A stretch of DNA of 24,986 nt from BRH-c25 sp964619815 (GTDB lineage: Bacteria; Bacillota; Clostridia; Lutisporales; Lutisporaceae). Each line of letters starts with the position of its first letter. Position 1 is the first letter of the stretch. Position numbers and translations under genes: made by a program. The stretch lies in assembly GCA_964619815.1 (NCBI GenBank), contig CAZUGK010000051.1, positions 1 through 24,986 on the forward strand, read 5' to 3'. Below the pieces are notes generated by a model. That model saw only the letters and a program-made list of their open reading frames with translations. It did not search any database and was not told the DNA's origin. This document shows positions 7,528 through 15,025 of the stretch, one piece after another.

Positions 7528-8077
7528 GCATAATCAAAGGACTAATATATCAGTTCTGTTTCCTTCATTGCTCTTCACCTAAAATTATATTGATTTATCC
7601 ATCGGCTGCAGCTTATTTGCAGTCGAACTGACTGTTTTTTATATAATTTATATCCGGACAATAGACAAAAAAGCCATCCCATTCAATTGAGATTACCTTC
7701 GCTTTAAGCTCTATTTTTTTATATACTCTGGGTAAGATCAGAAAGGCCTTTGCGTTTCGGCTTCATACCATCAGCCAGTTGCAATCCAGTCAGCATTTCC
7801 CTCAACGTAATTTAAAGATCCTTATCCGTGATGTCAAAGAACACACCGGTAAAAAAGCCAGTTGGGATGGCTCCGTATCATCTTTGTATAGGTTCTTATC
7901 TGAAGTTCCAGGCTGCGTAACTGCGCTGGCCCGTAGGTACTGACCCGGCATAAGCGGCAACTCTAAGCTTTTTATTCTATTTAGGTAAAGCCGGTATAAT
8001 CCTGGCATTTTTCATTTACGCTCCTTCATCATCTATGTAAAATGAGGTATCACATTAATATTCTACCAAATAGAAAA
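7528..8077 (-). pseudogene. Gene-poor stretch with a decayed minus-strand ORF (about 7730-8008)
   Basis: No intact gene is seen. Between about 8008 and 7730 the minus strand carries coding-like peptides in shifting frames: 'MPGLYRLYLNRIKSLELPLMPGQYLRAS' in one frame, then 'IPTGFFTGVFFDITDKDL', a stop, and 'TLREMLTGLQLADGMKPKRKGLSDLTQ'. Together they suggest a single protein broken by at least one frameshift and one stop. I cannot name the family; a transposase or other mobile-element protein is possible. The rest of the stretch (7528-7730) is AT-rich without recognised features. Confidence 0.35.
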
Positions 8078-8101
8078 GACGTGAAAATATCCTCTCACGT
8101 C
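8078..8101 (-). terminator. Terminator hairpin downstream of the DUF6933-like gene
   Basis: GACGTGA and TCACGTC form a 7-bp perfect stem with a 10-base loop; on the minus strand the stem is followed by TTTTCTATTT. It lies 117 bases beyond the end of the broken DUF6933-like gene and probably terminates its transcript. Confidence 0.6.
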
Positions 8102-8217
8102 AAAACACGTTTTTATCTTCAATTCTGCAAAGCTTTGAAACTTCAGTGTTTTAGGTTCAGCAACAAGATTATCGTCTCCACATGGATGGTGTGTTCTAGT
8201 TAGCATATAGAATAGTA

Positions 8218-8721
8218 CTAAATCTTGATCATTTCCTTCTTTAATGCTTCTATTGGATATACATCTTTCAGTTGAAGACTAACTATTTTTCCTGCCCATT
8301 TATTTAGCTCCACTAGATTTATTTTTTCACTTGGCAGGTGATTTTCTATCTCCCATGAAATATGGATAAGAAACTCGTTTATTTAGCTAATTATGCTTCT
8401 ATCATGGGTTTTTGCGTATTTTATATACCCGCAATTTTCCATGTATCTTCTTACTTTATCTGAAGCAAGCCCCTCAGCCATAAAGGTTTCTTCAATTGCA
8501 GATAAGACTATTCCGTCAAACTTCTTGAAATGCTCTGTTTTCAATCCATACAGCACAATACAATATCGCGTTGCATTATTCATTAATATAACAGCTTTAC
8601 GTCTATCAAACACAAATAAATTCGCATGCCAATCATAAAATGGTTCATAATCAATATTCTCTACCGTTTCAAGTTGTAGTCTCATAGCATCAGCTAATTT
8701 CTTGGTGCATTCTATTAACAT
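8218..8721 (-). pseudogene. DUF6933-like protein gene interrupted by an in-frame stop
   Basis: The first 112 codons (8721-8386) encode 'MLIECTKKLADAMRLQ...NLFVFDRRKAVILMNNATRYCIVLYGL', which resembles the DUF6933 family: C-T-x-K-L near the start, W-x-x-N, and R-R-K-x-V-x-x-x-N-x-x-T-R-Y. A TAA at 8383-8385 stops it. The same frame then continues for 55 codons without another stop ('INEFLIHISWEIENHLP...LQLKDVYPIEALKKEMIKI'), ending with TAG at 8218-8220. The read-through product would be about 167 residues, close to what the family needs. A point mutation that created a nonsense codon explains this best. The truncated 112-residue product may still be made. Function of the family is unknown. 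Confidence 0.7.
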
Positions 8722-8786
8722 TAATCTTCTCCCCTTTATACAAGAGTCCCTATAAAAAGAGGTAATTATTTCTAAACTACCTTCCC

Positions 8787-9125
8787 CTAAACATTTCTTA
8801 ATATATCATTTAACTGGTCTTTCAACTTTGGTATATCATTCACGATAGTAACCCAAACATCTCCCATTTTTAAAGTTTGATATTTATGAGCAGTAATGTC
8901 TCTCATTCCTGCAATAGACTTCCATGGAATGCTGCTATAAGTATTTCTAAAATCTTCAGTTAAGCTCTTAGTGAGTTCTCCAATATTCATAATTGTCATA
9001 CACACTGCTCTTTTGGTTCGCTCATCAGATGAAAATTTCTCTAAGTCATATCCAATGATAAGATCCTCAATGACTTCAATTTCTTTGAATATCTTGCTGA
9101 TTATTTGAAAATCTCTATTATTCAT
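8787..9125 (-). CDS. hepT: HepT-like ribonuclease/toxin (DUF86)
   Basis: A 112-residue helical protein carrying the HEPN-type RX4HXY motif: Arg75, His80 and Tyr82 in 'RDITAHKY'. In characterised pairs HepT is an RNA-cleaving toxin held inactive by the nucleotidyltransferase MntA, which adds AMP to the tyrosine of this motif. The ATG at 9125 overlaps the mntA stop region (ATGAATAA), indicating translational coupling. A longer frame begins 7 codons earlier but would overlap mntA further and lacks a better site. All key residues are present, so the toxin is probably active. Confidence 0.88.
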   Translation of the reverse strand: MNNRDFQIISKIFKEIEVIEDLIIGYDLEKFSSDERTKRAVCMTIMNIGELTKSLTEDFRNTYSSIPWKSIAGMRDITAHKYQTLKMGDVWVTIVNDIPKLKDQLNDILRNV

Positions 9126-9402
9126 AGATATCAACGACCTTATCAATTTTAATTAAGGAACCCTCTTCTATTGGTGCATGTATCAAGTCCACTTCCTTCT
9201 TTAATTTGGATTCCATTTCTTCCTTTATATCAGAAAGCATAAATAGCGAAACATTAGGTGCAAAGAACTCCACTATCATATCAATATCACTATCATCTTT
9301 TGCGTTTCCATCAGCATAAGAACCGAATAAGGAAAGCTTCTTTATCGGATATTTTGCTGCAATATCAATAACTGAACTTTTAATTTCAGAAATAGTCAAC
9401 AT
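9118..9402 (-). CDS. mntA: MntA-like minimal nucleotidyltransferase antitoxin
   Basis: A 94-residue protein with the nucleotidyltransferase signature GSX10DXD: Gly27-Ser28 and Asp39-x-Asp41 in 'LFGSYADGNAKDDSDID'. A third carboxylate probably comes from 'KEVDLI' further on. In the MntA/HepT system this enzyme AMPylates and so neutralises the HepT toxin encoded immediately downstream. The ATG at 9402 is preferred because GGGAGG lies 7 bases upstream; a longer start 5 codons earlier would remove this site. The pair sits between scar C and the broken DUF6933 gene, a typical plasmid or island stabilisation cargo. Confidence 0.88.
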   Translation of the reverse strand: MLTISEIKSSVIDIAAKYPIKKLSLFGSYADGNAKDDSDIDMIVEFFAPNVSLFMLSDIKEEMESKLKKEVDLIHAPIEEGSLIKIDKVVDIYE

Positions 9403-9484
9403 CTTAGCACCTCCCAAAGTATACTAATATCTTAATTTGATTATACCATATTTCCAGGTCTTATAAACATGCTATTTGCTTTCT

Positions 9485-9520
9485 CTACTCCCTAACCGCC
9501 AAGGCTACGGCCTCAACGTG
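9485..9520 (-). pseudogene. rlmD/rumA 3' end fragment (scar C)
   Basis: Minus-strand codons read HVEAVALAVRE-stop, the best preserved of the A/C type of RlmD/RumA C-termini. It shares the surrounding 'ctactccctaacc' and the 'CAAGGC.ACGGCC' string with scar A, but differs after the stop. The A/C ending differs from the B/E ending (HVE..LMT.CGS.), so two kinds of rlmD 3' end occur. One may be the chromosomal version and the other the version carried in by elements to restore the gene end. Confidence 0.6.
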
Positions 9521-9590
9521 CCTTGAGTGCGTAATTCTGACGACCGTCGAGCCTGGTACCCCCTTGGCGGCAGCTCATATTTCACAAAAG
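9521..9590 (-). repeat. Hairpin module copy C
   Basis: Adjoins scar C. Its core on the plus strand, CCGTCGAGCC..GTACCCCCTTGGCGG, aligns with CCGTTAAGCC..GTGCCCCCTTGACGG of copy D before the IS110 transposase. CCGTC and the GGCGG of the far side can pair as a stem. Between the core and the rlmD codons it has a different 15-base segment in place of the T tract seen in A and B. Confidence 0.55.
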
Positions 9591-9760
9591 ATCTTTCTAA
9601 AATCTCTTTTATGAAAGATTTCTATTGGCTGACAAACCAAGATAATTCATCAGATCATACACCTCAGTGCAGTTGCTACAATTTTACTAACGCAAAAATT
9701 GTGCGCAACAAAACTTTCAATCAGCGTTGTGATTTAAAAGCTTTATTCTGAACAATTTAT

Positions 9761-9988
9761 TTAATTGTTAACCCGTACAATATACTCCTTATCAAGGAAA
9801 CGTTCCAAACATTCCGAAACCTGCGCCGCCCATTCTGCGCGCTCGTAAGGCTCAGCATCGCCAGACGGTGCGGGAATGCCAGCCAAGATATCGGTGCTCT
9901 TTCCTTTACCAATGTGCTTCGCAAGATGTTTGCATAAGGTAGAGAGGTACTTGCTGATATCGCTCAGAAGTTCTTCCATTGATGGCAT
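9761..9988 (-). pseudogene. Truncated duplicate of the DUF6144-like gene
   Basis: Its 75 codons match the first 73 residues of the gene at 13688-14302 nearly throughout ('MPSMEELLSDISK', 'ADILAGIPA/TDILAGIPA', 'SECLERFLDKE.IV'), then end in VNN-stop. The similarity continues upstream through the ribosome binding site (GAGGAGA) and about 35 bases beyond it. The break is at about 9771, where homology ends abruptly inside the gene. The lost part contains all the cysteines of the full-length protein, so this copy is probably non-functional. The ATG at 9988 corresponds to that of the intact copy. Confidence 0.75.
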
Positions 9989-10158
9989 AAGTATCTCTCC
10001 TCGTTTTCGCTTATATTCTCTTGAGCAAACCGGCGACTTCGACATGCTGTACAAATAATGCACAACCGCCGATACGCTCTTCCGCCCAATAACCTTATCG
10101 TTCTTGATAGCATTGCTTCGGAGCAAAGTGTTATGAGCCAAATATATCTTTCAATTAT

Positions 10159-10524
10159 TCAGTTTGATCCTCTAAATTGGTGTTTTAGTTTGATAACTGA
10201 ACATGTTAAAGCTGAAGCAATGAGACTCAGCAGCAAATAAGCGGGCAAATATGTTATTGAAACAGGTGAACCAATTAATACGGTAATGAATGTAATTACT
10301 GAAGATGCCCATATTCTTTTGAGAAGTACTTGTCCAAGGACACCTGTGATTATTGATACAGCGGGAATAAACACAAAAAACAGTATGACAAGTAGTGACA
10401 TGTCTGCTGGTGTATTTTGGGGCATAAGTTTCGGCGCTATGAAAAACACTCCAATTGTGCAAATCAGATTTAGAACAAGAGAAATACATGTCACAAGGAT
10501 TGTTTTTTTATTGATTAAAGGCAT
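10159..10524 (-). CDS. Small integral membrane protein, four predicted TM segments
   Basis: A 121-residue hydrophobic protein of unknown family. Four hydrophobic stretches follow a short basic N-terminus: 'TILVTCISLVLNLICTIGVF', 'LLVILFFVFIPAVSIITGV', 'SSVITFITVLIGSPVSI' and 'YLLLSLIASALTC', with a basic C-terminal tail, as expected for a small inner-membrane protein with cytoplasmic ends. The ATG at 10524 is chosen over a start 23 codons upstream because GGGGGGT lies 8 bases before it. No partner gene is evident; the neighbour upstream is an isochorismatase-like gene separated by about 160 bases and a palindrome. Confidence 0.6.
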   Translation of the reverse strand: MPLINKKTILVTCISLVLNLICTIGVFFIAPKLMPQNTPADMSLLVILFFVFIPAVSIITGVLGQVLLKRIWASSVITFITVLIGSPVSITYLPAYLLLSLIASALTCSVIKLKHQFRGSN

Positions 10525-10660
10525 ATGTGATACCCCCCATTTCGTTGTAATAAGTAAAGCTATTGTATGGATTGAAACTGGCTCTATGAACATGCGGGAA
10601 TACTGTTCAAAACACCGGCTCTACTTATACGTGGATCCCAACCGTGAATCAGTGGATCTA

Positions 10661-10680
10661 TTAAGGGAATAATCCCTTAA
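10661..10680. terminator. Palindrome at the end of the isochorismatase-like gene
   Basis: TTAAGGGAATAATCCCTTAA is a perfect inverted repeat with 8-bp arms, beginning 2 bases after the stop of the gene at 10683. It may act as a terminator, although no T tract follows. Confidence 0.45.
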
Positions 10681-10682
10681 CT

Positions 10683-11213
10683 TCAAAAATGAATTTCTTT
10701 GGTTTTAATAATATCAGCAAACTGCAATAAAATCATATTATGGTGTGAGATAATTGTGGGTGCTGTAAGAATTTCCGAATCAAATGTGCTGTGTGCGTCC
10801 TTGGCTAAAATAACATTATATCCGTGTGAATAGGCACTTCTAACAGTTGTATCAATGCAAAACTCTGTTTGTAAACCACATATCACAACAGTGTCGATAT
10901 TATCCTTTTGTAAGTGATTGTGAAGATCTGTTTTCAAAAATGAATCTGCGTAATATTTTGTAATGATACGGTCGTTATCTTGTGGTACAATAGGAGGTGA
11001 AACCTGCCACAAGGGCTGACCTTTTCCTCTTGGAGTTCCTTCTGCCTCGGTATGGAGAATATAATAGACCGGAACCTCTGCCTTGTGCGCTCTTTCAATC
11101 AATATTTGTGTATTTTTTAATAGAACTTGTTCATCATAAATTGATTTTCCGCCATAATCTTTCCAAACAAACGGCATAATTTGCATATCGACAATTATAA
11201 GTGCTTTATTCAT
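10683..11213 (-). CDS. Isochorismatase-family cysteine hydrolase
   Basis: A 176-residue single-domain protein with the catalytic triad of this family: Asp9 in 'LIIVDMQ', Lys86 in 'IITKYYADSF' and Cys119 in 'GLQTEFCIDTT', the last preceded by the expected small loop. Members hydrolyse amides such as nicotinamide, ureido or N-carbamoyl compounds, or the vinyl ether of isochorismate; the exact substrate is not predictable. Ribosome binding site GAGGAGG lies 8 bases before the ATG. It is a single gene with no pathway neighbours. Confidence 0.85.
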   Translation of the reverse strand: MNKALIIVDMQIMPFVWKDYGGKSIYDEQVLLKNTQILIERAHKAEVPVYYILHTEAEGTPRGKGQPLWQVSPPIVPQDNDRIITKYYADSFLKTDLHNHLQKDNIDTVVICGLQTEFCIDTTVRSAYSHGYNVILAKDAHSTFDSEILTAPTIISHHNMILLQFADIIKTKEIHF

Positions 11214-11330
11214 ATAAATCCTCCTCTTTTAACCAATTTTCGTGATGGTTCATCTCTTGTTCCTGTTCTTTCAAAACAAATACACATGGTATCCAGGAAA
11301 CAATATAGTGTATCCAACTCTTAGTAACGT

Positions 11331-11630
11331 TTAAGAGAGCGTAACAACTTTTACAAGTAACACTCCGTAGAATTTCTTGTGTTCATCCAATATTGAGATG
11401 TAAAGTATGGGTTCCCCAAAAGCAGAATCAATGGCCTCAGTGGTAACCGCGCCCTCCAGCGTAATAGCAACGGTCATTTTGAACCCGCTGTCCGTCAGCA
11501 TCTTGCGATAAACATAGTTTGAGCTTTCCTGTACAAACCCGGAAGGTGTAAGCTTCGTCAGACTGACTTCTTTGTTTTTAAATATGCTTTGGATTACATA
11601 AATAATCCGTGTTTCAAATTCTAATTCGTA
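11331..11630 (-). pseudogene. N-terminally truncated ORF of unknown family
   Basis: The minus-strand frame is open from 11630 to a TAA at 11331 and encodes about 99 plausible codons ('VQESSNYVYRKMLTDSGFKMTV' region, ending 'FYGVLLVKVV'). No start codon with a ribosome binding site is available: the first in-frame ATG is deep in the sequence. A TAG lies just upstream of the frame, inside the left arm of a 22-bp inverted repeat. The gene seems to have lost its 5' end exactly where that repeat begins. I do not recognise the family. Confidence 0.5.
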
Positions 11631-11684
11631 CTATATAGGAGTAGGGAAATAATCTTTATTCTTATATAGTACGAATTAGAATTT
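11616..11684. repeat. 22-bp perfect inverted repeat with 25-base centre
   Basis: The left arm (11616-11637), beginning AAATTCTAATTCGTAC, is the exact reverse complement of the right arm (11663-11684). The centre holds GGAGTAGGG and an AT-rich stretch. The unit is 69 bases, lies between two minus-strand genes and truncates the downstream one. It could be a MITE-like element, the two ends of an excised element or a strong hairpin. No transposase is encoded. Confidence 0.75.
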
Positions 11685-11702
11685 ATGGAGTTATCATTAC
11701 AC

Positions 11703-12197
11703 TCATACCGCGTACTTCATGAAATATCCATGTTGCTTGCCGATGAGTCTTTTAATTTCGTCAATGTCATCTGTAGTAACATTAGGTATTTCCAACACAA
11801 ACGCTCCGCACGCAGCTTTCATTTCGCCATCCGGGAATGTGTATGTATAGACGAATTTATCTCCCTTGCAGAACCCACATTCACCACATTTTGCAAGGCG
11901 GTTGTTATTCGATAAAATTCTGTTACGTACAACTTCGGTGAATTTATCCGAGTAATTAGTACATGCCGAAAAACGCAGTCCAAAAAAAGCTTTCCCACCG
12001 CCCTCGAGGATGCCAAACCGAGCCAAGACTCTGTTATGGTCAAGGTTTGAAAATGAAAGGATGTACCCCTTTGTCTGCTTCCTCATTGGAGTGTAACCCA
12101 GTTCAATCAGCATGGTGATTATTGGCTGATAGACTAGCTTTTCTTCATCACTTATCATCCCGTAGAACGCATCGATATGTTTTTCCCAGGCTTTCAT
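11703..12197 (-). CDS. Uncharacterised protein with a CxxCxxC metal-binding-like motif
   Basis: A 164-residue soluble protein. 'AKCGECGFCKG' (about residues 102-112) gives three closely spaced cysteines, with another in 'AACGAFV' (about 129-135), which suggests zinc or Fe-S binding. The N-terminal third ('EEKLVYQPIITMLIELGYTP') is helical, and the middle ('GKAFFGLRFSA') looks beta-rich. The ATG at 12197 is preferred since AGAAAGGTG lies 6 bases upstream; a start 13 codons earlier lacks such a site. I recall similar small proteins in Clostridia but cannot name a family. It ends next to the 22-bp inverted repeat. Confidence 0.65.
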   Translation of the reverse strand: MKAWEKHIDAFYGMISDEEKLVYQPIITMLIELGYTPMRKQTKGYILSFSNLDHNRVLARFGILEGGGKAFFGLRFSACTNYSDKFTEVVRNRILSNNNRLAKCGECGFCKGDKFVYTYTFPDGEMKAACGAFVLEIPNVTTDDIDEIKRLIGKQHGYFMKYAV

Positions 12198-12447
12198 ACA
12201 GGCACCTTTCTTCAAAATATATTTCTTGTTTCCCATTATTCTAATAAGGAATATCCGTCGTTCTTATTTTATTTATCTCTAACATGAAATCAGTATCAAC
12301 ATGATAAAATTTGCTTATATCCGTTGCTTTAAGTTCTATATATAATTTTTCAAATTTTATACTGTTCTCCTTCAGTTAAATTATATGAATAACCTATATT
12401 TCAAAACTTCCTGACAAATTGGAATTGTAGAGTTCTCATTTTGCCGA

Positions 12448-12891
12448 TTAAAATTTTTTGATTGTTTTTAGTGCATTTTGAATATCTTTTAATACAAGCG
12501 CTTGCATGGTTTCCTTATATTCTAATGGATTAACACTACAAAGTGCATTAACAACATCATCTTTCAAATCAGGTTTGTACTTTACAAGTGCCGGTAACGA
12601 TTTAATACATTGCCTTGCCGTAATAGGTTTGACATCCGTAATATGTTCTAGATATTTTGATATTATTTCATCGATTTTATAGTCAAAATCCCATTTGGCA
12701 TTAGCGGCGATCAAAATGATACCCCTTGTTCTGATGTATGAGTTCGTATTGTTCAACATTTCTGCAAACAAATCAAAATAGGAGTAAACCGCCGAGGATT
12801 GAGCGCTTTCATCTTCAAGCTGCTTTAAACATTGATAAGCATACTTATCGTCAGAGTTCATTAAACCATTAACCAAATTCTTAATCTCCAT
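12448..12891 (-). CDS. HEAT-repeat-like alpha-helical protein
   Basis: A 147-residue all-helical protein with repeated helix pairs such as 'YAYQCLKQLEDESAQSSAVYSYFDLFAEMLNNTNSYIRTRGIILIAANA' and 'ITARQCIKSLPALVKYKPDLKDDVVNAL', the pattern of HEAT or armadillo repeats. Such small proteins are scaffolds or DNA-repair-like helpers; the function here is unknown. A strong ribosome binding site (GGGGGGATTGAGG) precedes the ATG. Gaps of 250 and 120 bases on either side hold no gene, so it is a single-gene unit. Confidence 0.7.
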   Translation of the reverse strand: MEIKNLVNGLMNSDDKYAYQCLKQLEDESAQSSAVYSYFDLFAEMLNNTNSYIRTRGIILIAANAKWDFDYKIDEIISKYLEHITDVKPITARQCIKSLPALVKYKPDLKDDVVNALCSVNPLEYKETMQALVLKDIQNALKTIKKF

Positions 12892-13010
12892 ACCTCAATC
12901 CCCCCCTGACATAGATAATCCGTAGCCTAAATATGTAAAGTAAATTCAAATTGTTGCGGTCCTGGTATGCTCCTTTACTACACGTTAGGGGACTAAATCA
13001 TATGAATCAT

Positions 13011-13472
13011 TTATCTGTAATGACCAATTAACTCCGCTCGTTGGAGTATGTGCCCATCCATTGCTTTAAGCAAAGCACGCTTCTTTGAAGCACTTGGTAA
13101 ATCCAACATACAATCAATTGTAAATACATTAAACTGGTATCTATGCGACCAGTTAAATGGAGGTTTAGGTCCCCTATATCTGTGTTTACCATACCCACAT
13201 CCCTGTACAGCACCTGACAAGGTTTCAACAGCTTTACCGTGCGGTATATGTGCCGGTATTACTGGCATGACAGGAATATTCCATATAATCCAATGATTAT
13301 ACGCTGGCACAGGATGCCCCAGATCGTCCATTATTATGATGATAGACTTTGCACGTTCGTCTATATTGGTCAAATGCAGTTCAGGCGATATATCATCGCC
13401 ATACCCTGTATACTCCTTAGGTATTAAGCCTTCATTTTCAAAGGCTGGAGTTTTCACAACTAACTCGTTCAT
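13011..13472 (-). CDS. YbhB/YbcL family Raf-kinase-inhibitor-like protein (PEBP)
   Basis: A 153-residue phosphatidylethanolamine-binding-protein fold. Key parts are 'IPKEYTGYGDDISPELHLTNI' (family I-P-x-x-x-T-x-x-G-x-x-x-S-P-x-L), 'IIIMDDLGHPVPAYNHWIIWNIP' (D-P-D-A-P-like and H-W equivalents) and 'GYGKHRYRGPKPP' (the G-x-x-x-Y-x-G-P-x-P-P ligand pocket). The biological ligand of bacterial members is unknown. The ATG at 13472 has GAGGTG 6-7 bases upstream. The frame runs on upstream without a stop into an unrelated C-terminal fragment (13473-13610), so a longer fused reading is possible but less likely. Confidence 0.85.
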   Translation of the reverse strand: MNELVVKTPAFENEGLIPKEYTGYGDDISPELHLTNIDERAKSIIIIMDDLGHPVPAYNHWIIWNIPVMPVIPAHIPHGKAVETLSGAVQGCGYGKHRYRGPKPPFNWSHRYQFNVFTIDCMLDLPSASKKRALLKAMDGHILQRAELIGHYR

Positions 13473-13610
13473 GTTTTTCACCTCTTCAAGTTGATAATCT
13501 GCCCACCAAATTTTTGTTTGTATCTCAGACACAGGTGCATTATAATATCCTCTCTTATGAAAACCATACCATCCGATAATTTTATCCTCTGGCACAAGCT
13601 TTAATTTTTC
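13473..13610 (-). pseudogene. C-terminal fragment of an unidentified protein, in frame with the PEBP gene
   Basis: About 46 codons between a TGA at 13611-13613 and the PEBP start read 'EKLKLVPEDKIIGWYGFH...' to 'IWWADYQLEEVKN'. The composition (Trp, Tyr, charged helix end) is clearly protein-like and unlike the PEBP family. It looks like the tail of a gene whose 5' part was deleted, followed directly by PEBP with no stop between. I do not recognise the parent gene. Confidence 0.5.
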
Positions 13611-13687
13611 TCAGAGCTATAGACAGCATCTCAACTTATTTCTCCTTAAGGCGAAGTTGTTCGGAAGGGGCGGGCGCTAAAAGAACC

Positions 13688-14302
13688 TCATTCCTTATCC
13701 GTATACCATGCGGAAAACACGCAATCTTTACCATCGGTAGCATGAGATTCGATGATTTCCATATGACAGGTTTTCTCGGGAAAAACAAATTGAAACAGGC
13801 TGAACAAGGTGCCTTGACAGCAATAGCACCATGTCGTTGAGGGTGGTTTTTCCCAACCGCCTTTGATGACGAAGCAGCCACAGCCTTTTCTTTCCCCCAA
13901 ATGGATAAGAAACCTTCCATTAGCGTATTCCACCGTTTCGCCAATACGGGGACGGCCGCTCAGAAACGCTACGGTAGACTTCATGTATTCCTCGTCATTC
14001 GGATGCTCTTTCCGAAGCTCAGGGAAATATTTTTTGTTGTATGCAGAGTATTTATTTGTTTGAACGCAAGCACATCCTTGTCTAACCTGTACAATATGCT
14101 CCTTATCAAGGAACCGTTCCAAACATTCCGAAACCTGCGTTGCCCATTCTGCGCGCTCGTAAGGCTCAGCATCGCTGGACAGTGCGGGAATGCCAGCCAA
14201 GATATCGGCGCTCTTTTCTTTACCAATGTGCTTCACAAGCTGTTTGCATAGGGTAGCGTGGTGCTTGCTAATATCGCTCAGAAGTTCTTCCATTGATGGC
14301 AT
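13688..14302 (-). CDS. Uncharacterised cysteine-containing protein, DUF6144-like
   Basis: A 204-residue soluble protein. Residues 1-75 are helical ('MPSMEELLSDISKHH', 'SECLERFLDKEHIVQV'). The C-terminal half has 'KGCGCFVIKGG', 'STTWCYCCQGTLFSLFQFVF' and a closing 'HMEIIESHATDGKDCVFSAW', the layout I associate with DUF6144 and related V4R-like proteins whose C-x-C and W-C-x-C-C motifs may bind metal or thiol ligands. The ATG at 14302 has GAGGAG 8 bases upstream and matches the start of the truncated duplicate at 9761-9988; an ATG two codons earlier is too close to the ribosome binding site. Function unknown. Confidence 0.65.
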   Translation of the reverse strand: MPSMEELLSDISKHHATLCKQLVKHIGKEKSADILAGIPALSSDAEPYERAEWATQVSECLERFLDKEHIVQVRQGCACVQTNKYSAYNKKYFPELRKEHPNDEEYMKSTVAFLSGRPRIGETVEYANGRFLIHLGERKGCGCFVIKGGWEKPPSTTWCYCCQGTLFSLFQFVFPEKTCHMEIIESHATDGKDCVFSAWYTDKE

Positions 14303-14399
14303 AAGCATCTCTCCTCGTTTTCGTTTAAACTCTCTTGAGCAAACTGGTCGGAAGGAATACTAAATGCTTTCAAGTATAGATATATACGAATGGCCCGAC

Positions 14400-14580
14400 C
14401 AAAGGCTATAATAATAAAATCAATATACTTAAGAGGATTTCATTTGGGGACCGTAATTGCCAGCAGGCATTTGATCAATTTCTCTTTCATCCAGGTTAGC
14501 AACCATTAAAATCAGCCCTTTGGGTATTATTCTTCAAAAGTTTTCCTATCGTTTTCCATAATTATCTCCCAAAAATAATA
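14400..14580 (-). pseudogene. Possible short frameshifted gene
   Basis: An ATG near 14561, with GGGAG upstream, opens 'MENDRKTFEE' and then meets a stop. Shifting one frame gives a further 30 or so codons ('GLILMVANLDEREIDQMPAG' and on to 'QMKSS'-stop). Joined, these would make a ~45-residue peptide. The evidence is only a ribosome binding site plus coding-like residues on both sides of one shift. Confidence 0.25.
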
Positions 14581-14817
14581 TTAATCAATAAACTGTACAA
14601 ACTCATCTACATTATTTCGGATATATGTGGCAACCAGCTTAATTGTTAATGGAAGAGTATCACTGAGTGATTTATTAAGAAGACTCATTGATGCAGATAA
14701 TTCAGCATTTTTATCAATATCAGCGGCTAAAACATTATGCTGTTCTGCACTTTCTTTAAATTCTTCCGTTTTTAGACTTTGAAAACCTATATCCATTTTT
14801 TCAAGAATCTGTATCAT
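14581..14817 (-). CDS. Hypothetical helical protein, probably partial
   Basis: A 78-residue frame rich in Leu, Glu, Ser and Asn ('MIQILEKMDIGFQSLKTEEFKESAEQHNVLAADIDKNAEL' and on), probably all-helical. There is no good ribosome binding site. Upstream (14818-14995) the other frames contain coding-like stretches such as 'CSNVGGYGAVGSEISKFIDES', suggesting that this is the tail of a larger decayed gene or that a second fragment lies ahead. No family recognised. Confidence 0.35.
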   Translation of the reverse strand: MIQILEKMDIGFQSLKTEEFKESAEQHNVLAADIDKNAELSASMSLLNKSLSDTLPLTIKLVATYIRNNVDEFVQFID

Positions 14818-15025
14818 ATCATAATCTTCAAAATACCCCTTACGACGCTTATCAACAATAAGCGATTAACAATGAGCTGTTGGAAAACTGGGGCTGCCTT
14901 GGCTTTCATCTATGAATTTAGAAATTTCGCTCCCGACTGCCCCATAGCCACCTACATTAGAACATTTATTCCCATCTGCATCCTCTCTTCTTGATATGAA
15001 TCAAAGCTCATACATTTTTTACCGC

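Noticed and set aside
7600..7660. Partly palindromic stretch with CAGTCGAACTGACTG near 7620-7635
   Set aside because: The stem is short and imperfect and not placed at a gene start or end; no function could be supported.
10172..10489. A second minus-strand frame of 105 codons overlapping the membrane protein
   Set aside because: It has no ribosome binding site and its peptide (His/Cys/Ser-rich) looks random, whereas the other frame gives four hydrophobic segments.
10286..10672. Plus-strand frame of 128 codons ending '...YVDPNRESVDLLRE'
   Set aside because: Mostly antisense to the membrane protein gene; no ribosome binding site. The last 28 codons look protein-like but are too little to claim a gene.
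13636..13944. Minus-strand frame of 102 codons
   Set aside because: Out-of-frame overlap with the DUF6144-like gene, which is supported by its duplicate.
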